The notes: generated from the letters alone by a model not told the origin. 64,000 nt of DNA from Pseudo-nitzschia pungens (GCA_037355855.1 CM074760.1:3836501-3900500); one strand, 5' to 3'. Numbered from the stretch's first letter, positions 49,750 to 61,192 are shown. Program-made: numbers and translations.

Positions 49750-50492
49750 TGATTTTAAAATCAAGCTGAGCGCTGACGACCATGAGCAGAAAGGAACCGA
49801 TCGGCCTAAGGACCGACGAGACCGAAAGACTGCCAGAAAATGGAGGCGCAGAGAAGCAAAAACAGGGAGAAGGATATCCAGTGTCTGCAGCACAAGGAAG
49901 ACCGACCCCAGCAACTGTTGGCGCCCAAAGAAGGGAGCAACAGCAGCAACAGAGACACCTAAGGACCTAAACAGGACCATGGTCGACAACAAAGAAATAA
50001 TCGAAAATAATGAGTGTCGAAAAAGTGACACATAATCCAGTGAGTGGACTAATTGGACCAACACTGAGTGGATGGACAGACCAAATAGGGGATGCCAACC
50101 AAAACCGAAGTATACGGATATCCGGAAAGGTATACAATGAATACCTAAACACCACTAAATCCCACGGGAGACAGGAAGTGGGACCGGCCCGGTGACTGCT
50201 TAATAGGGAAGCAACGCCGGAGAACCACGGGAATCGAATCCCACAAAATAAAAACAGAAACAACTCCGGAGAACCACAGGATTCCCGTGAGCTAAAGAGA
50301 GAAACAACTCCCACCACTGAACAAACCAGGGGGAAAATCAGTTACAACACGAGTTATCACGAGAGCAATGAAAATCCAGCAAGAGAAACTGGAGGAACTG
50401 AGCAATCACTTTTTGCTCAATCTCACCACAAGCAGTGAAATAACAGAAATAGTGTAACTAACGTAACTTAATAAACAACTGATTAAACCACC
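49750..50492 (+). other. Gypsy 5' leader
   Basis: 743 bp without a credible ORF. No standard TGG-type tRNA primer site follows the LTR; instead the first 14 bases (TGATTTTAAAATCA, 49750-49763) form a perfect palindrome. The rest is A-rich with repeated CCGGAGAACCAC(A/G)GG words near 50215-50290. Confidence 0.7.
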
Positions 50493-51929
50493 ATGGCGAC
50501 CAAAGGAACCAAACTGAAACCTTTCAACATCACACGGGAGGACTGGCCGGAAGACGCCACCACCGTGAAGATGAATGTAGACAGCGAACAAGGTGGAATC
50601 GCATTCAGCGACTACCTGAAGGTTCTCAATGGTACTGAAAGACCAGAACTCTTCCTTATCTGGAAGAGAGACTTTGACCAGAAAATTGCTGGCAATGACA
50701 AACTCCACGGAGACCAGAAATTGGAGGTTCTACAGAGAATTCTCTCTACTGAGGCACTCGCACTTGTCCAGCGAACGCTCGCTCGGACCTACTTGGCCGA
50801 ACCAACCCACAAGGTCCATCACGTCAGGCACGTACAGAAAAAGATCCAAGAGATCGAGCAAAGGGACCAAGCAAACATCCTGCTATCAATGGGGCAAGAC
50901 GCCACCGAAACTCCCACGGGAGCCTCCAAGGAGACGGCAAAGGAGAAATCTCCAAACGCCGACAAAACCGACACAGCCACAGCGAGATCGGACAAAGAAT
51001 CGGAGACCGACAACCTCGAGTCCCCAATCCCAAAGAAAAAGGTCGGAAGCGCCCTCACCCAGTACTACCAATCCCAGGAGTACAGGAAGGATATCTTGGA
51101 GGAGTGCATGCATGTCCTCAAGCTCAAAATCTTTGGCAATGACCAACACGGCAAGCGCTCGTATATCGTCCTCCGACGATTCATGCGAGGCATGCGCGTG
51201 GACCTCAAACATGGCATTAGAGCCTGGGCCAATCGAATGGCCGAACTCCAAAGCTACCTCCCAGAATGCCTCTGGGAATGTGGCAGTGACCAAATAGAAA
51301 CACCAAGAAGTTTCACCCAAGGAGAACTGAAGGAAATCTTGGATTCCAACATGACCCATTCCCAACGCGAGAAACTGGAGCACATTAGTTGGGACCTCTA
51401 CACCCACTCCTTTAACACCACTATCGACAAGCTCGAAAACCTGGAAATCACCATCCGGAAGGAAGCAATAATGCAACAACGCATCACCGACCTCGAAAAG
51501 CAGACCGGTGTCACCAAGAAGACCCCCAAGGCCGCATCTGGGGGAGGAACCCACCACGGGAAGTCCCCTGGCAAAAAGAAGCGCCCTGTGGACAACAGCA
51601 GCAAACAGCTATGCAAGACCTGTGGCAAGGTCCACGCCGGCAAATGCTGGAAACTAACCGGCGGACCCCCCCCGAAGGGAAAGTTCGACCGGGAGACGCT
51701 CAACTTGCTCAAGGAGCATTTTGTAGCAAAGGAAGACTCAGACAACGAGCAGTACTCCAAACCCCACTGGGGAAGGAACTTATCAAATCACGAGTACTCC
51801 TACGTACTGGCCACGGCCCAAGCTGACCACGAAGTCTCCGATGACGAGATCGATATCTCTGAACGAGAGCTCAAAGAGTACAGAAGAAAGTACAGAAAGA
51901 CCTTTAAAAAGAAAGGATCCCACAACTGA
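50493..51929 (+). CDS. Gypsy Gag protein
   Basis: 478 residues from the ATG at 50493 (accaccATGg). The N-terminal two thirds look like a capsid-type helical region, split by an acidic Lys/Ser/Thr linker (about residues 145-190). A short CCHC-like zinc knuckle, CKTCGKVHAGKCW, lies near residue 375; its spacing (CX2CX3HX3C) is a little shorter than the canonical CX2CX4HX4C. A basic KEYRRKYRKTFKKKG tail ends in TGA at 51927-51929. Pol follows immediately in the same frame. Confidence 0.92.
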   Translation: MATKGTKLKPFNITREDWPEDATTVKMNVDSEQGGIAFSDYLKVLNGTERPELFLIWKRDFDQKIAGNDKLHGDQKLEVLQRILSTEALALVQRTLARTYLAEPTHKVHHVRHVQKKIQEIEQRDQANILLSMGQDATETPTGASKETAKEKSPNADKTDTATARSDKESETDNLESPIPKKKVGSALTQYYQSQEYRKDILEECMHVLKLKIFGNDQHGKRSYIVLRRFMRGMRVDLKHGIRAWANRMAELQSYLPECLWECGSDQIETPRSFTQGELKEILDSNMTHSQREKLEHISWDLYTHSFNTTIDKLENLEITIRKEAIMQQRITDLEKQTGVTKKTPKAASGGGTHHGKSPGKKKRPVDNSSKQLCKTCGKVHAGKCWKLTGGPPPKGKFDRETLNLLKEHFVAKEDSDNEQYSKPHWGRNLSNHEYSYVLATAQADHEVSDDEIDISERELKEYRRKYRKTFKKKGSHN

Positions 51930-54900
51930 ATGGTTGATACCATCCACACCGGACCACGGATCATCAACAGATTTGCGGACATCTGTGTGGAGGTATTGGA
52001 CCAGAAGGGAAGGGGGAGGATGCTCCGGGGCCTACTAGACTCCGGTTGCTCCAAATCCATTGTACTACAACGATTTGTCGACCGAAGTCAACTAACGAAC
52101 CGAGACCAAAGATCTGTCACCTACAATACCTATGGGGGCAAGTTCAGAACCAGGTCTGCGGCTTCAGTGGGACTAAGGTTGATAGAATTTTCAAACTCCA
52201 AGACCATTAAATGGACCTTCCAAGTGGATGAATACCATCACCACGAGGAAGTACCCTATGACATGATCATAGGATCCGACCTAATGGCACAACTGGGACT
52301 GGATATAAAATACAGCTCCCGAACAATCGAATGGCAGGGCGACTCCATCCCCATGAAGGGAATGGGGGAACTTACTGACCCGGACAAATGTGAGGCAGTA
52401 TTCTTTGCCAACACCCAAAGTCCAATCCTCCAACAGGAGGAAGAGAGGCAAGCCAAAATTCTGGATGCAGACTACTCCAAAGTCGATATAGACGCTATGG
52501 TCAATGACCTGGAGATTACAGACGCGTCCAAGGCAGCCTTGACGAAAACACTGAAGAAATTCCCAACACTCTTTGGAGGAGGGTTGGGTCTACTCAAAAA
52601 TATAGAACCGGTGTCCATTGAGCTCCAACCAGGGGTCAAACCGGTCCGGCAGAGGTACTACTCTGTGCCCCATGCCTTTGAACAAGCACTCCGAAAGGAG
52701 ATCACCAGGCTCTGTGATATTGGAGTCCTGGAGAAACTCCCCCACGATGATGACTCACCGTGGGCATCCCCTACCTTCTGCCAACCAAAGAAGACAGGCG
52801 ATATCCGAGTCCTCACAGACTTCCGGAAAATGAACGCCGCCATCCAGAGGAAACCGTTCCCACTACCACGAATAGGGGAAACAATCCAACGACTACAGAA
52901 GTTCCAATCAGCTACGGCGCTGGACTTGTCCCAAGGATACTATACCATCCCCATCTGCAAAGAGAGCCAGAAAATCTGCTCCACCATCCTGCCGTGGGGA
53001 AAGTATGCCTACAAGAGACTAGCAATGGGGATTGCGTGTGCTCCGGATATCTTCCAATCAGTCATGATGAACCTACTAGGGGACCTGGACTACGTCCTTG
53101 TCTATATTGATGATATCCTAATCATTCAACGAGAGGGAGAATCTGAGCAGGATCACCTCGACAAAATCGATACCGTCCTCCAAAGACTGGATGATGCCGG
53201 CTTCCGAGCCAACCTCAGAAAATCCTTTTTCATGCAAAAAGAAGTGGAGTATTTGGGGTTTCTACTAACAACAGAGGGCATTCAACCCCAGCCAAAGAAA
53301 CTGGAGGCGATGAAGCGCCTGGAACCCCCCAAGAACACCAAGCAACTCAAGATGTTCCTTGGGATGGTCAACTTTTACAGGGACATGTGGAAGCGCCGCT
53401 CCCACATCCTGGCCCCCCTCAACAAGCTTGCAGGGAAAAAGGGAAAACTGAACTGGTACTGGGGCCCAGCAGAGCAGAAAGCTTTCATGGAGGCGAAGAG
53501 GATGCTCGTAGATGAAGCGAAACTCGCATTCCCGGATTTTACGAAACCATTTCACCTCTACTCAGACGCCAGTGACAGGCAACTGGGAGCAACCGTATGT
53601 CAAGATGGCAAGCCCCTTGGTTTCTACACAAGGAAACTGAACTCAGCGCAGCTCAACTACACTGTCGGGGAAAAAGAACTCCTTGGTATAGTGGAAGGCT
53701 TGAAAGCGTTTGAGGGAATCCTACGAGGACAAGATGTAATTATTCACACAGACCACCTTAACCTGCTCTATCAACAGATGCCCACCCAAAGGATGGTCCG
53801 ATGGAGACTCCTCATGGAGGAGTTCCACCCCGTAGTCAAGCACGTTGCTGGCAAAGACAACGATGCAGCAGACGCGCTGTCTCGCCTGGACATCACAGAT
53901 GACCCAGCGGACACAGTGGAATGGCTACCACCAAATAAGCCCCTCACCTACGCGGATGAGGAAGAGCACCTCCGGCAACTCCTATTCCCGCTGGGAGAAG
54001 CGCCGGAAGAATTCCAGGGCAATAGTGCATTCCCACTTGCCCCGGACATGATTCAGTTCTACCAGCAAAAGGACACAGGAATCATGAGTGCTCTGGAAAA
54101 AGACAACCGACTAACCACCAAAATGGTGGAAGGCTACAATCTAATCCATAAAGAAGGAAAGATTCTGATTCCCGATAAACTCAAGGATAGAGTTATGGAA
54201 TGGTACCACAGCATGTTGGTCCATCCCGGAGAAAAGAGAATGGAACAGAGCATACGCTCAGTCTTCACCTGGAAAGGCCTAAGGAAGGACGTCCAGGACC
54301 TTTGTAAGCACTGCCACACGTGTCAGATGTTTAAGAAGAGTGGCCGGAAGAAGTATGGACTACTACCGGAAAAAGCAGCTGAGGTCACCAAATGGCAGAG
54401 GGTCAATGTGGACCTCTGGGGACCTGCAACTGTCCACAACAAAAATGGTAAAGACTACCAAATCCATGTCCTCACCATGGTGGACCCAGTGACCGGATGG
54501 TTTGAACTGGCTCACCTGAAGGACTCCCCAAATGCAGCAGAAACTCAACGAGTGTTGGACAGTACCTGGCTGGCAAGATATCCGCGCCCAAAGGAAATTG
54601 GCTTTGATGGCGGGAGTGAGTTCAAAGCAGAATTCCAAGAGCTCTGCGAGAACATGGGGATGAAAAGAAAGCCCAGTGGGGCTTGGAACCCACAATCCAA
54701 CTCGGTGTTGGAAAGGATCCATCAGGTATTAAAGGACTGTCTGTTGTCCTTCAACCTGGAAAACAGGGACCTCCACGAGGAGGACCCTTTTGAGGAATTC
54801 ACCACCAAGGCAGCATATGCTATCAGAAGCGCCATCCATACCACCCTGGGGTACTCCCCAGCGCAACTGGTGTTTGGTCGAGACATGTTCATGCCGGTGA

Positions 54901-55199
54901 ACTTCCCAGTGGATTGGGAAGCAATCCAAGCAAGGAAGCAGAAAAGCATCCACAAGAGCAACATCAGGGAAAACCAGAAGAGGATCCCCCATGTCTATAA
55001 AGAAGGAGACTATGTCACCCTGGAAAGGAAGGGCATTATTCCAAAACTATCCTTCCCACGGCAAGGACCTTACAAGGTGCTCAAGGCCCATGATAATGGA
55101 ACTGTAACTATTGAAACTGCTCCTTTTGTAACTGACCGGGTTAACATCAGGAGAGTCCATCCCTATTATTGCAGGGATAGCCCTGAGCCAGAGAAGTAA
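51930..55199 (+). CDS. Gypsy Pol polyprotein (protease, RT, RNase H, integrase)
   Basis: 1,089 residues. The ATG at 51930 is the codon right after the gag UGA, in the same frame. Retropepsin active site LLDSGC has its Asp at residue 37. The reverse transcriptase has LTDFRKMNA, ALDLSQGYY, FQSVMMNLL and YIDD at 392-395. RNase H has YSDASDRQLGA, GEKELLGIVEGLKAF and THDHLNL-like TDHLNLLY. The integrase has an HHCC finger (H...H...CKHCHTCQ) and catalytic Asp828, Asp893 and Glu928, the D-D-35-E-type spacing. Near the C-terminus GPYKVLKAHDNGTVTI is the GPY/F module of gypsy integrases. No chromodomain is seen. It has no frame break. Confidence 0.96.
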   Translation: MVDTIHTGPRIINRFADICVEVLDQKGRGRMLRGLLDSGCSKSIVLQRFVDRSQLTNRDQRSVTYNTYGGKFRTRSAASVGLRLIEFSNSKTIKWTFQVDEYHHHEEVPYDMIIGSDLMAQLGLDIKYSSRTIEWQGDSIPMKGMGELTDPDKCEAVFFANTQSPILQQEEERQAKILDADYSKVDIDAMVNDLEITDASKAALTKTLKKFPTLFGGGLGLLKNIEPVSIELQPGVKPVRQRYYSVPHAFEQALRKEITRLCDIGVLEKLPHDDDSPWASPTFCQPKKTGDIRVLTDFRKMNAAIQRKPFPLPRIGETIQRLQKFQSATALDLSQGYYTIPICKESQKICSTILPWGKYAYKRLAMGIACAPDIFQSVMMNLLGDLDYVLVYIDDILIIQREGESEQDHLDKIDTVLQRLDDAGFRANLRKSFFMQKEVEYLGFLLTTEGIQPQPKKLEAMKRLEPPKNTKQLKMFLGMVNFYRDMWKRRSHILAPLNKLAGKKGKLNWYWGPAEQKAFMEAKRMLVDEAKLAFPDFTKPFHLYSDASDRQLGATVCQDGKPLGFYTRKLNSAQLNYTVGEKELLGIVEGLKAFEGILRGQDVIIHTDHLNLLYQQMPTQRMVRWRLLMEEFHPVVKHVAGKDNDAADALSRLDITDDPADTVEWLPPNKPLTYADEEEHLRQLLFPLGEAPEEFQGNSAFPLAPDMIQFYQQKDTGIMSALEKDNRLTTKMVEGYNLIHKEGKILIPDKLKDRVMEWYHSMLVHPGEKRMEQSIRSVFTWKGLRKDVQDLCKHCHTCQMFKKSGRKKYGLLPEKAAEVTKWQRVNVDLWGPATVHNKNGKDYQIHVLTMVDPVTGWFELAHLKDSPNAAETQRVLDSTWLARYPRPKEIGFDGGSEFKAEFQELCENMGMKRKPSGAWNPQSNSVLERIHQVLKDCLLSFNLENRDLHEEDPFEEFTTKAAYAIRSAIHTTLGYSPAQLVFGRDMFMPVNFPVDWEAIQARKQKSIHKSNIRENQKRIPHVYKEGDYVTLERKGIIPKLSFPRQGPYKVLKAHDNGTVTIETAPFVTDRVNIRRVHPYYCRDSPEPEK

Positions 55200-55223
55200 T
55201 TGTTACAGTGCCATGGAGGAGCA

Positions 55224-55408
55224 TGCCGTGCACCGGAATACAGTCACGAGTCTACTCGGGACTGGATTAAGGTTGAGGATAAATTAGCGAGGCGTTGGAA
55301 TCGCCGATTCCAAATGCCAATCGAAAGCAATAGCAATAGACTAATCGATAGAACTCACAATTTGCATATCACTACTATTCTAATCACTAGTAGACCCGGG
55401 GTATGGCA
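55224..55408 (+). repeat. 3' LTR (185 bp) of the gypsy element
   Basis: Same sequence as the 5' LTR on reading; preceded by the short purine-rich CATGGAGGAGCA and followed by GTGCA. Confidence 0.95.
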
Positions 55409-57239
55409 GTGCATCCAATTGTGCATCCTATTGAGCATCCTAGATTGCATTCTATGGTGCATCCCCCCAGACCAACCCCCTGTCAATCAGGGGAAAGGGG
55501 GGATCAGAAGAGGAGATCGGGTGGGATACGGTCAAGAAATGGGTAGGGGTTGAGGGCAAATGGTGCAAACTGCCTTTGAGCAGAGAGTCACCAACGAGAC
55601 TGATGTGAAGCATGCATTTATAACTATGGTGATGCAGTGATTTATATTGGCTAGTGACTGTAGAAGATGTGAAAATATCAGGTGTTTTTCCCTCCTGGTC
55701 TGATTATCACATTACAAGCATCCTGTTCTCGATCAGATTTGCAAATTATGAGTTTTCATCTGGGTCCCAATCATCAGATTTGTGCACACCCACACCTCAT
55801 ATTTTGTATTTGTATATCAAGCGCCATTGTAATTGTACCTACCATATTCTAAGCTTGGTACAAGTACGGACATCTTACATAGAAAATGGATAACTGCTGA
55901 TTCTTGTGAGATTGCACACAAAACAGAAACACCAATACACAGCAGTCATTCTCAAATGTATCATATGTGCTCAAAGTATGACAGACAAAGAACACAAGAT
56001 TAAATAGTAATAATAATAATAATACAAAGTAATAATAACAATTGAAGTCAAGTTCTTCTTGGTCAATGCTTTAAAAACTAGAGCAAATGTTCCTCACATA
56101 TCCTAGGGGATACCCTGGCAGCCTCTCAGGTGTACATCAACTTCAGACTGTATGTACCCTGTGCTCACAATTTGTCATACACTTGGTCATATGCCAGTTT
56201 GTCTATGCTACAATAGTCTCAGATTGACTAAGAAGCTCTAAGAGAATGTGTGGCGTAGTGGACAGGGCGTAGCTAGTAGTCAGTCACTAACCCAATGCCT
56301 CATCTGGGTGCAGGCCCCATGAAGTTTGGGTATGTACGGTGGTGACTACAACGCACAAAGGGGCCTTGCCAGGTGGGAAGTGTTGGAGGTTGGGCGGTTT
56401 CTGGGGACGTCCTCATGTTAGATGAGTGTAGGTTGGTTTCTTTAGCTTGGGGTAGGATGAGCATGGGTAGGGAGAAGCACATGTGTCCTGAAGGCTGATC
56501 ACAAAGTGTTATCTGAAGTGCATTGGGGGAGACATAGGTATGATGGGTGCAAGGGATGGCATCATTTGCCACCCTACAATGCCCTCCACACAGGGTTTGG
56601 GGGGAGATGGGGGGTCATCATGGTGCTGGGGTGTCACTGGTGGTGGGAAGGTAAGTCAAGTTTAGTTTACTAGTCCTCAATTTGCTCCCACAAGAACACA
56701 CTCCTGATTGTCTTCAGCTTGGTGTTGACCAAGGGACAATGAGGTGAGCAGATCGGGAAAGCATCATCCCACAGCTCTACGGCTTGGTGCAGCTGCCTAC
56801 TGCCTACCTTGTACGGACTTCGCCTTAGTATGTCCATCAGTGGCACGTGCATGGTTGCTCCTCCGGGGTACTTACCTACCTACTATCGGGACCTTCCTCA
56901 CATACGTCGTAGTGTTGGTCACGGTACGGTACCTTGTGGCAAGTAAGCCTTACTCGTACTCGTACCGGTACACGGGAGTGTCTATGCCGTAGGACGGGAG
57001 ATGTCCCCACCCGAATATGAAGTTGATGTGTGTCCTGTGCCTAAGTTACCGTACCGTAGAGTAGCCCGACAATGATTTTCTACTCGTAAGTCTAAGGGAG
57101 GCCGTCTTCGTATTCGCTATGATTTCGGTTGTTTTCATCTTTCATCCCTCAACCCTCATCTCTTTCGAGATGAACGCCGGTCCATGGCCTCTTCCAAATA
57201 CTCATCTGAACCAAGTATTCGACCAATTGACTGGTCAAG
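55409..57239. other. Intergenic, with a possible tRNA-like (SINE) segment
   Basis: About 1.8 kb without a protein gene. Contains an (AAT)n run near 56010-56030, the candidate pol III A box at 56251-56261 and GTAAG/TACCGGTA words close to the kinase gene. A 33-codon upstream ORF begins at the ATG at 57170 and overlaps the kinase start. Confidence 0.5.
56243..56330 (+). other. Possible tRNA-derived (SINE-like) segment
   Basis: TGGCGTAGTGG at about 56251-56261 fits the pol III A-box pattern TRGCNNAGYNGG. About 50 nt on, GGTGCAGGCCC gives only a weak B-box match inside a short CTGGG/CCCA stem. I cannot fold a full tRNA, so this is only a candidate for a degenerate tRNA or SINE head. Confidence 0.22.
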
Positions 57240-60200
57240 ATGAAGGAATTCATTCAGGATATTCTAATTAAAGGCGGGGTCGGTGTAGACGAGACAGATG
57301 GGAAGGAAAGAAATCTTTCGAGTCTTTTGTCCCTCCTGGAATCGTGGCTGGGCTTTTCGGCTTCTGACTTTGACGACAGCAACGATGAAGACGACAGCTT
57401 TGTCATGATGGAAGATTCGGGACCTTTCGACGCCGATTTCTATAAAGCGGTAGAAAAGTTGTTAATTGAGGTATGGAAACCGGCGGAAATACCCCAACAC
57501 AAATTCTTTGGACTCGGGAATGACTACGATGGGAATCCTGACGGGGAAACAAGCACCTCTCTACACAAATCGATACTTTCTGTCCATGTTACGAAGTTGT
57601 TGCGATTTTGGATGGAATTAAATGTTGGTGGAAGAGAGATGGGGGAGGATACAATGTCAGATAAAGATGGTGACTATGAACGTAGAAATACATTGTCGTT
57701 CAATCTTTTGAAGAATTGTTCCTTTGATATCAAAGCAACGAGCGCCTCCGATAGCAACATGAAACTCAAATTTTTCCCACTCATCCAGGCTGCCTATCAA
57801 CAAATAGAACAACTTCCATTTCTCCAATCACAAATTCATCTCTATTCTCAATCTCTCACGAAAGGACACGGAACCAACGATTTCAATCGTCCCGGGATAG
57901 GTTTAGCCAATCCACAATCGCGCCTTGAACAACTTCAAATGGGACAACAAGTCAAGGCCAAACTGGAGCAGGAGTTTGAAAGTCATGTGGATGATTTAGA
58001 ATACATAATTGGAGAATGGTACGCGTTTGGATCTATTGATATCCGTCGTCAGTCTAGAGCGCAACTGGGATCAGTTTGGAGTACTTTCGAAGCAAGAACA
58101 TCCGGAGTTGGAAGCGGTTCCTTGGCCGGAGCTGGTATGCGATCGGAAAACACCAGCAGTTGTGGAATTCCCATGACTCTTCGCTTCTTGCATCGCATCC
58201 TCCTCGGAATCGCGAAGGATAGTAGTGATCAGCAACAATCATCACTGTTCAAATCGTACGAACATCTGCTCTTTCAGCATTTGATTCCATTGCATCGCCC
58301 GGACTCGATGGTTTTGTGGCGAGATCAAACATGCCTGTTAGAATTATATCACGAGCCTCTTGTGAAATGCATTGCAATTTTGCTGAATAAGAAACCAGAG
58401 CTGATCGGTAAAGTCATCGAGGGATTGTTGGCGTCCGATGTTTGGAACAAAAAGGCCGGGAATACACCCAAACTCGTGCTGCTCCTGCATGAAGTGGATA
58501 CGTACATTGGCTGTTTACCGGGAAGTCCATGCGATCTGGTGGGATCGGAGTTGGGGGATAGTCTCCCATCTTTATTGCGCACATTGGGCTCTTCAATGGC
58601 ATCGGAGAATTCTAGATTGGCGCAACGGGCTTTGCCCTTTGTCAAGAACAAAGCTTTCGTTCGATTGATCGAACGAAACCTGAGACTGAGTTTGGACATT
58701 CTCTTGCCCTATCTTTTGCGTAAAGAACCTTCGTGGAATCCCACCGTGCGAAAAATGACTTACACCGTTCTAAAAACGTTGCAAGACTTTGACCCGGAAC
58801 TATTTGCCATGGTAGGAAACCGAATTCTGACGAATGGAGAAAATGAGGAAAAGGGAAAACATTCAAATAAGTCGAAGTCACGGGGGAAACATTCTATCTC
58901 ACAGAAGTCTCCGATGGGTGGATCGTCCTTATTGCCTACAGACTATACAGTAAAGTCGGCTATGGGTGCTTGGACCCCACCAGTTCATAATGCTACGAAC
59001 AATTTGAAATACAATGGTACGAATATGGCGATGCCACCCCCCCGAAATCGCTCTCGCGGTGCTTCAGGCAGTGCAAACCCCCCTTTGGCTGTCACTGGCG
59101 TTGCTCCTTGGGCTATGAAAGGATCTGAAGGAGCAAATCCTCCACTGGCTGTCACGGGTGTCGCTCCTTGGGCGATGAAAGGGCCACAAGGAGCTAATAG
59201 GACAATGTCTGGAAAGAAACACTTACCGATTGGAAAGGGCGTTGCGCCGTGGGCAATTAAGAAGAGTAAACTCCCTCCAACGAATGATAATTCTTTGACT
59301 GAAATTTTGGAGAACGGATCATTAGAAAAAAGTGACGCCCCCAATGACTCAGTCTCGTGCCTCGTGCTAGCATATATGGAGAAAATCAAGCCTCCAAAAG
59401 AAAAAGAAGGGATCTCTGCATGGTCTCAAACTCAAATGGCAGAAACACCGACTCTTTTACCGACTCTGAAATTTTATGACCTTGTTTTTGGCCATGTTCT
59501 GGGGGAAGGTTCCTTTGGTTGCGTACGATACGCTCGTCTCATTGACCGTGCAACGACACGTTCTCATTGGTCTGAGTACGCTGTGAAGGTGATTTCTACT
59601 GAGAAAATAAAGGAAATGGGGTACGAAGCACCGATTCAACGAGAATTAGCCGTTTTACGAGTACTTTCCCATCCGTGTATCGCACGAATGATATCTTCGT
59701 TTCGTTTTCGTGAGGGAGTATACGTCGTGCTTGAATATGCCAGTGGAGGCGATCTACACACATTATTGAAAACAAACGGTTCTTTGGATCACGAATCAAC
59801 TCGATTTGTAGTTGGTGAAGTAACATCAGCGTTAGCAAGTATCCACGAGATCGGTCTCGGGTACTTCGATCTTAAACCAGGTAAGGCCTAATGTTCTTTC
59901 TTCACCGAGAGAGAGATTGACTACATTGTGATTAAGATGCTACAACTCTTCGATAACATGTATCGCTGATAATGTCGGATCTTCTATATTTTCATTTCCA
60001 TCAGAGAATATTGTTATTACCGAAAGTGGGCACGTGAAGTTGACCGACTTTGGTGGAAGTCGCCCGGTAACTCAGGCTGCGAAGAAAATGATCAGCGAAA
60101 GCGCGAGAAATGTATTCAACCAGTTGCGAGATGGTGGTTTGAAAATGGCGGAAAAAAAGGCGAAAGCATTTGATATGGACGAAGATGAGGAAAGCGATGA

Positions 60201-60894
60201 TGAAGAGTTTCTCCAAGAATATGACCCTGACTCGGATCGCCGTATCGAAGGAACCACAATATATTTACCACCCGAAGTAGTATCAGGGTCTTTCCCAACT
60301 CTAGCGGCTGATTCATGGGCACTTGGTTGCGTTTTGTATCAATGTTTGACTGGACGCCCACCTATAATCGAGACCGACGAAGCACTTGCGAAGAATCGCA
60401 TTGTATCATTTGATGTGAAAGATTCAGAGAATAGTGACAAAAATAATCTTTTCGGAGAGAGACATGCTGCAAACATTGAAGGATCGGCCCGGGATTTGAT
60501 CACACAGCTGTTGAATCGTTTCCCGGGTGAACGACCAACAATGGTCCAAATTGCGGACCATCCTTTCTTTAAAGATAACGGTATGGATATATTTGCGCTT
60601 TGGATGCAACCTGCACTCAAATTGGAGGTTGGTGACACTGCACCGCCACCTGCTGACGCTGGATGGGCACGTAGACAACTTAGCTGCATCTGGGCGCCGC
60701 AACCTCAAGCATACAATATTTCTTCGGATCCCGAAACAACTCCGACACACGTGAAGGGACGTGGAGAATCTGGACCCATTCTAGAAGGGAAAGAGGCCTC
60801 TTTCTTTTTCTCGAAGTCAAACATCTTTCCAAGTATTCGCACAGCGTCCCAGATTGTTCCTATGCACCCGCGCAAAAAAGTATCCAAACAATAG
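57240..60894 (+). CDS. Large AGC/PDK1-like protein kinase with altered HRD motif
   Basis: Two exons, 1,176 residues: 57240-59880 and 60005-60894. The GTAAGG...CATCAG intron sits inside the catalytic loop and its join gives FDLKPENIVITESG. Residues 1-730 resemble no family I know; near 613-680 a motif GVAPWA(M/I)K occurs three times. The kinase domain (about 745-1060) has LGEGSFGCVRYARL (Gly loop), EYAVKVIS (ATP Lys), YFDLKPEN where HRDLKPEN is usual, LTDFGGSRP (metal-binding Asp kept) and an acidic insert (DEDEESDDEEF) before GTTIYLPPEVV. The helix C and hinge segments (RELAVLRVLSHPCIARMISSF, VLEYASGGDLHTLL) look most like PDK1/AGC kinases. The catalytic Asp is present, so activity is possible, but the His and Arg of HRD are replaced. 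Substrates are unknown. Confidence 0.86.
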
Positions 60895-61192
60895 CTACAC
60901 GTACGGAAGCTTCTAGAATAGATGTAATTGAATATGCAATAGATTTTATATATTATATTAATATACGTAGGATTTTTCTTGTTCAATCCTTCTATCTGTC
61001 ATGAAGAAGTTATGTTCAATACCAACGATGTGTGATAATAATAGGCAAAAGCAATAGAATTCTTCCAAAGGATTCTTTCCCTTTGCCCAAAACATGAAGA
61101 CCCGGTATCTAGAGCTCCATTTCAACATCGAACTTTGAACGATGGGACCAGTGTCACAAACCATTTTGAAGATCTTACGTTCGACCATAATA

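Larger units (their letters stand above)
49565..55408 (+). mobile_element. Ty3/gypsy retrotransposon, full length
   Basis: 5,844 bp with 185-bp LTRs (49565-49749 and 55224-55408) that show no difference on reading. Perfect 5-bp target duplication GTGCA at 49560-49564 and 55409-55413. Order is leader, gag, protease, reverse transcriptase, RNase H and integrase, so it is Ty3/gypsy. Both ORFs are open, so it may be active or recently so. Confidence 0.95.
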
